DNA of 64,000 nucleotides from Trifolium pratense (lineage: Eukaryota; Streptophyta; Magnoliopsida; Fabales; Fabaceae), in contig NC_060061.1 in NCBI RefSeq assembly GCF_020283565.1, positions 27,875,362-27,939,361 on the forward strand, written 5' to 3'. This document shows positions 45,501-54,727 of this stretch, one piece after another; the stretch's first letter is position 1; the number at the start of each line of letters is the position of its first letter. Position numbers and translations under genes: made by a program. The notes beneath the pieces are model-generated. The model did not search any database. It was not told the origin of the DNA and saw only the letters and a program-made list of their open reading frames with translations.

Positions 45501-46590
45501 ATTACAGGGGGTAATCACAAAAAAAAATTTTGCAGGGGGGTAATGCAAAATTCACCCATTTTGCAGGGGGGTAAAACCCTATTTACCGTATAAAAAAATA
45601 TCGATTCTTTTTCCATTTTTTTTTTGACAAAATTCTTTTTCCAATTTTAAAAAACTACAATTTAATAAACTGCATAATAAATAATTTAAAAAGTGATATA
45701 AGCAAGGTTACATGAGTAAAAAAATAAACAACTAATAAGTATGGTTTTATAGAAATAGGTGAAAATATTTTATACTTGAAGCATCAAGCAAGCGTCTCTG
45801 TTTGTGCAAAATGTCATCAATCAAAAAATATGAAGTATTTGTCCAAACTATTTATGGCCTGGTCAGCTGATCTGACACCAATAATGTTGCAAACATTATC
45901 CTTAAAAAAGTCTCTGAACCCCAGTGGCTCGTCTCTTTTATTGCCTCTATATACTCCTTATCATCATCCAGCAAACCCCTTGCAAAACAGACTTCCTTGA
46001 AACTATCATATTTGAAATTATCCATTGTTTTTAATTCATCAAAAGAAGTAGGACCTTTGACGTAGTTTAACAACGTCCTCAAATAAAACCTTTCACCTGC
46101 ACCAGGTGGTGCAAAGTGAACTCTTCCAATTGAAAAACCTCTTTGTCTTAGAGCCCACTGATGCAAAGTTTCTTTCCACACAAACTTAGTTTGGAATTGA
46201 CTATATGCTAAAAAAATTTGCCTCTGGAAATTTCTTGTTTGCATCCATCCATGCCAAAAATTTTGATGTGCGACTCTTTGGTTTGTTTAGAACGTCTTCA
46301 ATACGCTCGTTATCTTCAAATAAAACAGTGTGCTCATCTTCAAGATGATAATTAAGCCGCTCAACCGTAGGCTCTTTATAGTGTATATCAAAAGAAAATA
46401 TCCTCCAAGCAGCTTCACATGCTGACAAATATCTACAGTCATAATACATCTTTATTTCATCAAAACATTGTGACTTGTCGCTTCCATTACCAGATGTATA
46501 GAAATTTGCTGTAACACGATCATTGTGACTTGTCACTAAATGCAAAATTGTGTCGTGTGTGAAAATCCTAATATCAATACTCGGTATCAT
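42570..46590 (-). pseudogene. Decayed Helitron RepHel gene, PIF1-type helicase part
   Basis: Read on the minus strand, 46590-45776 matches the region between Rep and helicase of plant Helitron proteins (CRYLSACEAAWRIFSFDIHY; FAPPGAGERFYLRTLLNYVKG). A probable intron spans 45775-44229. Then come the PIF1 helicase blocks: TSEQRKVYDTI, a Walker A with tryptophan instead of the second-last glycine (GGTWKTF), DEAPMMHK (Walker B), DFRQILPVIPKG, KLRLKVGVPIMLLRN and NKSRGQSLKYVGIYL, ending at a natural stop at 42570. Breaks: frameshifts near 46220, 43660 and 43120 and stops near 44055, 43411 and 43340. The N-terminal zinc finger and Rep HUH domain are missing. It cannot encode an active protein. Confidence 0.88.
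44416..45588. mobile_element. Foldback Mutator-type element (1173 bp) in the helicase intron
   Basis: Ends GGGTAAATAGGGTTTTACC and, inverted, CGGTAAATAGGGTTTTACC are flanked by the perfect 9-bp duplication TATAAAAAA (44407-44415 and 45589-45597). The arms carry repeated TTACCCCCCTG motifs. The interior has CCACCACC / GAGGAGGAGG tracts (44878-45220). Its build matches the element at 27616-37176. No transposase is present. Confidence 0.88.
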
Positions 46591-47190
46591 AATTTAAATT
46601 GAAATAACATATAAAATAAAATTAAATATAAATAATTGAGAATTTTGGTGTAAAAAACAATCTATTAAAAAATTTGGAACTATACTAACTTTGGTTACGC
46701 AAAACTCAATGCAGTAGGTCCGATATCTAATTTGCAATTCATTAACCAACTTCTCCCGACCAGATAAAGGATTAGGATTCAAATGACATGTTTAAATATA
46801 TATATATCGATTTCATGAATAAAGATAATAAATCACAAAACAGAATGAAAGTTTATACACACCTCTGAGTAAATTAAGTCGAATTGTGGTGAAGTTGTTA
46901 ACATGAGATATTGAAATGTGAATATTTTTTTTAATAGATTTCAATATTGTTGAAGGTGTTATAGTATGAGAATATATATATAACTTTCTAAATCACACGT
47001 GATAATAACTTTCCAAATCTCACATGATAATTATTCACTAAATTTATGATCCGGTAGAAAAAAAATCATTGATCAGGAAAGACATAAAAATATTTCGTGA
47101 TGAATAATATAGTCAACAATAATTTTGATATGATATACTTTTAAAATTAATGGTGCTTATCAATTATTGCACATAATTTTAATCATAATT
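46591..47190. other. AT-rich stretch upstream of the helicase remnant
   Basis: A 62-codon antisense frame at 46594-46782 has no recognisable domain. The Rep domain expected here for a full Helitron is absent. Confidence 0.35.
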
Positions 47191-47270
47191 GGTATACTTG
47201 CCTTAGTGGTTGGAAATATTGCCTTGCACTGAAGGGTTGCCGGTTCGAATCTTAGTCAAGACAAAATTGT
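47191..47270 (+). repeat. tRNA-derived SINE-like head
   Basis: ACTTGCCTTAGTGGTTGG (A-box fit) and GCCGGTTCGAATCTTAG (B-box) lie 35-40 bp apart. The acceptor stem cannot be closed, so a functional tRNA is unlikely. Confidence 0.45.
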
Positions 47271-47800
47271 ATTGTTTTTTAATAAAAATTGCAAGATAAA
47301 ATGAAGGGAAAATAAGAAAAACAAATTAGGGTTTAGGATATACAAGCTTATAATATAAAAGATTATATTACCATACCTAGTTTACTACAAATCATTATGA
47401 GATCACAACTGGGGACAGTACTTCCAATCTTAGCTAAACTCATTAATTAATTTATAAAATTTGTCTTGCCCATATAGACAAATCAATCGTATCTAATGAA
47501 CCAAATCAGTAAAGATCCCAAGTGCATGAAAAATTAAAGTTGAGAAACTTATTATAAACAATATATTTCTAGTAGTTTACTATAATCTTTTGACACAAGA
47601 TCACGTTTGCTTTTGCCATATGGCTAGATAGTATGCTTACAACCATTGACAACATTGAAGGTTAAGACTGTCTAAGTCACCATATGACTTGAGATAGATT
47701 TAGAGAAAAGGGAATTCTTGGTATGCATAAAAAGTCTACATGAAGCAAATGGAATTATATATGGTTGGCTGAAAAATGTTCACTTCAATTTTAATTTCTT

Positions 47801-47802
<2 letters not shown>
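47271..47802. other. Non-coding AT-rich stretch
   Basis: No frame, RNA gene or complete transposon was recognised. Confidence 0.4.

Positions 47803-47843
<41 letters not shown>
47803..47843. repeat. (TA)n microsatellite at the left edge of a foldback element
   Basis: Pure TA dinucleotides end directly at GGGGGCTGCTAAC, the tip of the element. Confidence 0.95.
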
Positions 47844-47845
<2 letters not shown>

Positions 47846-49749
47846 GGGCTGCTAACTTAGACCCAGTTGGGTCTAAGTTAGCAAGGTGCACCTTTTGAGT
47901 TGGACAAAAATACCCATTTTTTTAATTTTTGAAAGAATTGAGCAACAGGGGCATTTCTGTAATTTTACTCAAAAATACACGCGCCCCCCACTTCTTTTCC
48001 CCCCCAGGACACGTGGCAGCTTCTCATTTGACAAAATCCACGCGCGTGCATCACACGCGCCGACAGGCGCGCGTGGGTGGAAGCATTACGAGGAGAGAGA
48101 AAGCCTTTTGAAAAAGGCAGCCACGTGTCAGCATATGAATGGGTCTGCGTGATTTTTTTCATTTTATACTTTAAACTCGATTATTTCGTCGTAAATTAAT
48201 TTTTTATTTTTTAATTTTTATACCAAAATTCATAATTTTTTTTTCTCTACAAATAGAGACTTGGTTCGTTTGATTTGGACACAGAAAAAAAAACCTAATT
48301 TTTCACTACCTTAATCTCATTTTTCACTACCTTACATCAACTCACTGAAACCATTCTACCAGAAAAATGGTTTCAGAGTACAAATCTCTGAAACCATTCT
48401 ACAAGCTAAATGGTTTCAGAAGCAAATAACTAATAATCAACTTACTGAAACCATTCTACCAGCAAAATGGTTTCAGATTACAACTCTCTGAAACCATTGT
48501 ACCAGATAAATGGTTTCAGAAGCAAACACAATTAATAAATTACTCACTGAAACCATTCTACCAGTAAAATGGTTTCAGAATACAACTATGTGCAACCATT
48601 CTACAAGCTAAATGGTTTCAGAAGCAAATAGCTAATAATCAAATTACTGAAACCATTCTACCAGCAAAATGGTTTCAGATTACAACTCTCTGAAACCATT
48701 GTACCAGATAAATGGTTTCAGAATACAACTATGTGCAATCATTCTACAAGCTAAATGGTTTCAGAAGCAAATAACTAATAATCAACTTACTGAAACCATT
48801 CTACCAGCAAAATGGTTTCAGATTACAACTCTCTGAAACCATTCTACCAGATAAATGGTTTCAGAAGCAAACACAATTAATAAATTACTCACTGAAACCA
48901 TTCTACCAGTAAAATGGTTTCAGAATACAACTATGTGCAACCATTCTACAAGCTAAATGGTTTCAGAAGCAAATAACTAATAATCAACTTACTGAAACCA
49001 TTCTACCAGCAAAATGGTTTCAGATTACAACTCTCTGAAACCATTCTACCATATAAATGGTTTCAGAAGGATTTCGGTGTCCAAATCAAACGAACCAAGT
49101 CTCTATTTGTAGGGAAAAAAAAATTATGAATTTTGGTATAAAAAATAAAAAATAAAAAATTAATTTACGACGAAATAATCGAGTTTAAAGTAGTGAAAAA
49201 TTGCGTTTTTTTTTCGGTGTCCAAATCAAACGAACAAGTCTCTATTTGTAGAGAAAAAAAAATTATGAATTTTGGTATAAAAAATAAAAAATAAAAAATT
49301 AATTTACGACGAAATAATCGAGTTTAAAGTATAAAATGAAAAAAATCACGCAGACCCATTCATATGCTGACACGTGGCTGCCTTTTTCAAAAGCAAAATT
49401 TTCTCTCTCCAGCTTATAATCTAGTGTGGTGCAGACAGGATGATCTGATAGATCAGGATGATCTGGGCTGTCTGATTGATCAGACAGTCTTAATGAGATC
49501 ACATCTTGGCTGTCTGATGGAAATCAACGGTCTGTAACCATGGTCCTTCCGTACGCGCGCGACACTGGATCCACGTCTATTAATTGTTTAAGAAGGTGGG
49601 GCGCGTGTTGTTATTTTTTTTTTTATGTAAAATTACAGAAATGCCCATGTTGCTCTATTCTTTCAAAAATTAAAAGAATGGGTATTTTGGTCCAATTGAA
49701 AAGGTGCACCTTGCTAACTTAGACCTAACTAGGGTCTAAGTTAGAAAAC

Positions 49750-49752
<3 letters not shown>
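47844..49752. mobile_element. Foldback element (1.9 kb) with a hairpin array, in (TA)n
   Basis: The left tip GGGGGCTGCTAACTTAGACC and the right tip (inverted GGGGTTTTCTAACTTAGACC) both include a sub-terminal palindrome around CTAACTTAGACCC. Arms of several hundred bp share AAGGTGCACC, CACGTGTCAGCATATGAAT and ACGACGAAATAATCGAG. The right arm holds an internal ~140-bp duplication (49075-49216 and 49217-49345). Long TA repeats flank both ends. No transposase is present. Confidence 0.85.
48345..49066. repeat. Tandem array of 15 hairpins CTGAAACCATT/AATGGTTTCAG
   Basis: Each unit has CTGAAACCATT, a 9-11 bp centre (such as CTACCAGCAA or CTACAAGCTA) and AATGGTTTCAG, an 11-bp perfect or near-perfect inverted repeat. 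Units are spaced by 10-25 bp linkers of a few recurring types (ATTACAACTCT; AAGCAAATAACTAATAATCA), giving a higher-order repeat. Degenerate left stems (TGCAACCATT, TGCAATCATT) occur in three units. Confidence 0.92.

Positions 49753-49834
<82 letters not shown>
49753..49834. repeat. (TA)n microsatellite at the right edge of a foldback element
   Basis: About 41 TA dinucleotides follow directly after AACCCC at 49752. Confidence 0.95.
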
Positions 49835-49837
<3 letters not shown>

Positions 49838-50584
49838 TTCTAGTATTTATATATTTTTTTCTTTATCTACACTCCAACTCCAAGGTGACATTGGACCTAA
49901 ATTCTTACTCTTACATTAGATTGCTCCAATCCCACTCAACTTTCTAAATCAATATTTTAATTTCTTTATTTCCAATTTTAAACTTGATTTATTTAAGAAA
50001 TCCACTATAGAGCTACCTTGAGTAAGAGTAAAAGGGACAAAATCACATTTTTCAACAAAAAAGAACAAAAACTCATGCATTTTTTCTTCTATAAGTTTTT
50101 CATATACTAGAAGAATACAAAGCATAGCTATAACTTGAGATCAAAGCAATCTCAATTTTCTATTCTTAACATTTCCATGTACAAACAACCCAATATCTCT
50201 CATTGTTAATCTCATTCTCTATTTAGATTTTTATGTAGTACCTCTCTTTTCTTTTTCTTGTTAAGTGCAAAGGAGAGGTGCAATATTAACTCATGCAACA
50301 AAAAGCGAGGGAGAATTTAATTCCTTCCCACACCTTAACAAGTAGTTGCATGAGGGGAGCATATCTTTTCAGAAGAGACAAGTTTTCCTTTTCTCTATCC
50401 CTTTTTATTAATTATCACTACTTTAGTTTAAATCACTTGTCCTAGCTCAATTATTCTTTCTGTCCCCCTCTCTTATAGTTCTTGTTCCATTAATTTGTTT
50501 AATATAACAAAAGAAGAGGAAACAAGGAAAAAAGATATTCATAATGGAATGAGTGAGGAAGAAAATAGGATAATTAAGAAGAAA
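49835..50584 (+). promoter_or_regulatory. Upstream region of the NAC gene
   Basis: Pyrimidine-rich on the plus strand, with several CTCTTTTC-type tracts (50235-50265 and 50400-50475) suggesting promoter and 5' UTR. An in-frame ATG at 50549 precedes the chosen start. No TATA box position is certain. The (TA)n tract lies about 750 bp upstream of the start. Confidence 0.35.
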
Positions 50585-53500
50585 ATGACTCAATGCAATG
50601 AGCTTCAAAACAATCATAGCATCACAGTGGATGGAAGAAAGGATAGCTTAATCAGAACTTGTCTCACATGTGGTCATCATATCAAATGCCAAGAACAGGT
50701 TCTTTAAATTTTTTTGCCGCTGAACATTTATCATTACACTTTTTCTTTCTTTTTTTTATTTGTTTTGAGTTAAAATATATTTTTAGTACCTATAAAATTT
50801 ACGGTTTTCTTTACATAAATAAATTTTGTTCAATTTTAATTCTTATTTTAATTTTATAGGGATAAATAAAGGATTAAAATTATTCATTTTAAAAGTAGTT
50901 TAGTTGTAGCTACTAAAGAACATTAATTATTGAAGGGATTAAAATTCGAATTCCAAATTTTTCACTTCTCCACATTATAGTGTGTAAGATAAGCAGTAAG
51001 CACTATGTTACTGTACCCAAAAAAATTAAATAAAATTTATGTAAAGACTAAAAATATATTCAACTTTTTTATAAAAAAAATCGGTGTCAAATTAATTCAT
51101 TGTTGCATTGTGTGTGTTCTCTTATGAGTGAAATATAAATGATAATGTGGTGTGAATAATAATTAGGGTGGTGAAATTAATGATATACCTGGATTGCCTG
51201 CTGGAGTGAAGTTTGATCCAACAGATCAAGAGATTCTTGAACATTTGGAAGCCAAGGTGAGGTCTGATATTCATAAGCTTCATCCTCTCATTGATGAGTT
51301 CATCCCTACTCTAGAAGGAGAGAATGGAATATGTTATACTCATCCAGAGAAATTGCCAGGTTTATTACAATGAAACCTCTCAATTACTACATTTTTTTTT
51401 AATAATAACGTGTCTTAATTTTGATGAGTTTTATAACTCCAATAAATTTAAATTTAATTTTTATTGAATAACATGGTTAGAATTGGCTTACCTTTAAACT
51501 TCAGCAACAAGAAAAAGAAGAATTAGCTGTGTTGAAGCAACATTTTCGTAGATGTCAACATTATTTATCCTAACTAGCGGGATAGGTAGACGCATTCCCG
51601 CGTCTGCTTGTGTCTAACTTATGTCTGAAAAAATATATGTCTTATGTTATAGTGAATTTGTTAATAAAAAAATTTTGCTGCTAAAAAAAAGACGTGTCTT
51701 ATGTTATGGTGAGTTCGTTAATAAAAGATTTTTGTTACTACTAAAAAAACAATAAAGGGTATTGTTGGTATTATGAAAAGTCCACACCAAAATCATGTAT
51801 TCTCTTTATATATAACTAGCGCGCCTGCGCCTGTCAGGCGCGCCTGTGTCTAACTTATGTTCAAAAGAAAAATATATATGCCTTATGTTACGGTGAGTTT
51901 TCCTTTAAAAATAAAAAGTTACGGTGAGTTTGATAATAAAATATTTTTGTTGCAAAACTCATGTATTCTCTTTATATATAGTATAGAAGAAAGGAAATAA
52001 AACCACCAAACATTTTGTGCACCGAAGTTAGTTTTAATTTTGATATTTGAGAGCAATTTTTTTTTGGACTATTGATCAATGAAAGTTTTTGAAGGGTAAA
52101 ATTGGCAATAAGAAAAGTTCAACCCAAACTCATCTATCATTTTTATATATTAGAAATATATATATTAGATTATATATTAGTATAGACTAGCGGGCCAGGC
52201 AGACGCATTGTCTGTGTTTTACTTATGTCCAAAAAAAAAAGATTTATGTTATGGTGAGTTTCTTAATAAAAGATTTTTTCTACTAAAAAAATATGTATCT
52301 TATGTTATAGTGAGTTTGTTAATCAAAGTTTTTTGCTGCTATTAACAAAATATCAAGGGTATTGTTGGTATTATGAAAAGTTCACACAAAAACTCATGTA
52401 TTCTCTTTATATATAGTATAGATTAATCAAGTCACACGTCCTTCTTTATCTTTTTAATTAAAAACTATTCAATACTCTTTCCATTCTAAAATGAGTGATT
52501 CAGTTTGATCATGTGCAGTATTCTTGTATTATGTTTTTGACTATATTTTTCTACTAATAAATAAAAACAAATATTAAGGTATAAGACATTGTTGGATTTA
52601 TTTCAACAAATATTTTTAAATTATTATTATTTTTTATAATTTTTAATATTATATAATTAATTAAAGATATTAATAGTTAAAATTATGTATTGACATGTAT
52701 GAAACAACCAATTCAATTATATTCATCGCAGATGGATGAAGTAGTAACTATCTTTAAGATGGTCACTAACTAACATGCAATTTTTTTACCATATCAGTCT
52801 TTTAACATTGTACTAAAATAGTCACTAACATGCAATTTTTTGACCATCTCAATCTAGTCTATAAAATAATTAATCATGTTCAACCATTCATTTGAATATG
52901 CTAACAAATACATTTTCTAACATTATTCACTTATCTTCAAATGCATTGTCGACATTACCAATTTGAAGGGGGTGTTTGAAATGAAAAATAACAAGATAAA
53001 TAGGTAATGAGAAGGTGGATGAATAATGTGTCTAAGAATGTCATGACTTTGTGGACCAACATAGCCACATCTATCTATACAAGCCCATTAAATACATAGC
53101 CGAAATTTTCTCATCCCACCCACTCACTTTCTCCCCTACCCCTGTAGCAATTCGGAAAACGTTTTTCGAATTTTTTATAGTGTAAATTTTACACTAGAAA
53201 AACAGTTCGAAACATATTTTCCGAATTATTTTGCGCACTAGGAGAATAGACGAAAATGTGAGTGGATAAGATGAGAAAATTTCTACATAGCCAGCTATTT
53301 TTCACCATAATTTTAAATTACGGTCCATAACCGCAATTGCCACAACAATATTGTAGATTTCAAAATCTTTGCATATTGCACAACAATATTGTAGATTTTA
53401 AAATCTTTGCATATTGCACAACAATATTGTAGATTTTAAAATCTTTGCAACTGCAATTTTGTCCCGCTTTAATTGTATTTTCTAGTAATCTAAAAGCTAT

Positions 53501-54103
53501 AACAACCACAATCACAATTTAAAATTTGATAATTAACATCGAAATTATATTTCTTCAGGAGTAAGCAAAGATGGCCTGATCCGCCATTTCTTTCACCGAC
53601 CATCCAAAGCATACACAACAGGAACAAGAAAAAGAAGAAAAGTACATTCAGATCACGAGGATGGTAGTGAAACCCGTTGGCACAAAACAGGTAAAACAAG
53701 ACCAGTCTACAACAATTCCAAGTTAAAAGGTTACAAAAAAATCCTTGTACTTTACACAAACTATGGAAAACAAAGAAAGCCAGAGAAAACAAATTGGGTG
53801 ATGCATCAATATCATCTTGGAAATGATGAAGAAGAGAAAGAAGGTGTTTTAGTTGTGTCCAAAGTTTTCTATCAAACTCAACCAAGACAATGTGGTGGTG
53901 GTAATTCATTGATGAAAGACTCAAAAACTATGAAGGGTCAAAATGGAAATGAGGTAATGAATGGTAAAAGTAGTACTACTAATGGATCATTTGTTGAGTA
54001 CTATCATTCAAATTTGATATCATTTGATCAAGGGAATCAACATAGATCTAGCAATTCTCAAGTAATAATTTCACATTTTGAAGGTGGTTCTTTCATTCCA
54101 TGA
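50585..54103 (+). CDS. NAC073/SND2-like: NAC transcription factor of the SND2/NAC073 group, 283 residues
   Basis: This NAC group comprises nuclear DNA-binding regulators; SND2 promotes secondary-wall genes in fibres. Three exons join in frame: 50585-50698, 51167-51359 and 53559-54103 (GT/AG borders). The start MTQCNE matches the family start MTWCND; an in-frame ATG at 50549 would add 12 residues. An N-terminal [10 protein letters not shown] zinc-like pair, typical of this group, precedes the NAC domain: [22 protein letters not shown] (A), [10 protein letters not shown] (B), [19 protein letters not shown] (C, with nuclear-localisation basics), [11 protein letters not shown] and [20 protein letters not shown] (D), WVMHQYHL (E). 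After [15 protein letters not shown] a short Asn/Ser-rich activation-type tail ends in GGSFIP. Intron 2 (51360-53558) is enlarged by Helitrons and other repeats. No defect is visible. Confidence 0.93.
50935..51015 (-). repeat. Degenerate tRNA-derived SINE in NAC intron 1
   Basis: On the minus strand, TAACATAGTGCTTA and AATTCGAATTTTAATCCC, with ATAATGTGGAGAAGTG between, follow the layout of the SINE pair at 41282-41513 with several changes. Confidence 0.4.
51574..51815 (-). mobile_element. Short Helitron in NAC intron 2, copy 1 (5' tip missing)
   Basis: The minus-strand 3' end is ATCCCGCTAG at 51574, preceded by the hairpin AGACGC-GGGAAT-GCGTCT and followed by host T. The 5' end runs only to TATATATAAAGAGAATACATG because the next copy abuts it. 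The interior contains an extra GTCTTATGTTATGGTGAGTT duplication. Confidence 0.75.
51816..51987 (-). mobile_element. Short Helitron in NAC intron 2, copy 2
   Basis: The minus strand begins TCTATACTATATATAAAGAG at 51987 and ends GCGCGCTAG at 51816, with a GC-rich hairpin CAGGCGCGCCTG before it. It is joined head-to-tail to copy 1. Confidence 0.8.
52187..52422 (-). mobile_element. Short Helitron in NAC intron 2, copy 3 (236 bp)
   Basis: The minus strand begins TCTATACTATATATAAAGAG at 52422 and ends GGCCCGCTAG at 52187, with the hairpin CAGAC-AATGC-GTCTG. Flanks are A and T. A degenerate related fragment occupies about 52030-52186. Confidence 0.85.
52424..52746. repeat. Dispersed repeat / Stowaway-like MITE in NAC intron 2
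   Basis: CTCTTTCCATTCTAAAATGA (52485) and GCAGATGGATGAAGTAGTA near 52730-52746 resemble worn CTCCCTCCGT-type ends of Stowaway MITEs. The part 52424-52600 has an inverted copy at 54478-54652. Confidence 0.45.
53341..53454. repeat. Three 38-bp tandem units near the end of NAC intron 2
   Basis: CACAACAATATTGTAGATTT starts at 53341, 53379 and 53417, each unit ending in AAAATCTTTGCA. The units contain the palindrome CAATATTG. Confidence 0.9.
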
Positions 54104-54727
54104 TTCAATTGGTGGACACAAGCTATATATAGAAGAAGATTACATTGAAGGGTATTATAGATACTATGAATTGAAAAGGAGATGAACAAAATATATATTG
54201 ATAAAATAATCAAAATTTAAATAAATTAATAAACTATATATATATAGTATACTCTAGTTAGGAGGGAAAATGGTGGACAAGAATAATAAGGAGAGCAATT
54301 GCTTCCTTTGAAAACTATATACATTTGTTATTAGGTTCAAGTAAGAGAGAGTTTGGTGAAGTGGAGTGGGACACTTTTACATGTAACATTATAAGTCATT
54401 TTATCGACATAGTGGTAAAAAGAATACTACACTGCGTCTAAACTTCAAACTCGTAAGCTTTAACATTCTCCTCTAATAATATCTTATACGTTAATATTTG
54501 TTTTTATTTATTAGTAGAAAAATATAGTCAAAACATAATACATGAGTATTGCACATGATCAAACTGAACCCCTCATTTTAAAAGAGTATTGAATATTTTT
54601 TAATTAAAAAGATAAAGAAGGACGTGTGACTTGATTAATTAGAACAAATTTGGCTTGATTCACCTCATAAATAATAAAACCTAACTTATTAGTATAACTA
54701 AAAATAAGGGGCATAAGCATAATTTTT
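54104..54727. other. Downstream region of the NAC gene
   Basis: AT-rich without a gene. 54478-54652 is an inverted copy of 52424-52600. A candidate 3' UTR with AAATATATATTGATAAAAT-type sequence follows the stop, but no poly(A) site is fixed. Confidence 0.4.

Noticed and set aside
48345..49066. CRISPR-like appearance of regularly spaced palindromic repeats
   Set aside because: The host is a plant, the linkers repeat instead of being unique spacers, and no cas genes exist. It is a foldback-internal tandem repeat.
50495..50584. Longer N-terminus for the NAC protein
   Set aside because: The frame opens with TTG, not ATG. The only upstream in-frame ATG (50549) gives residues not seen in the family, whose proteins start like MTQCNE.
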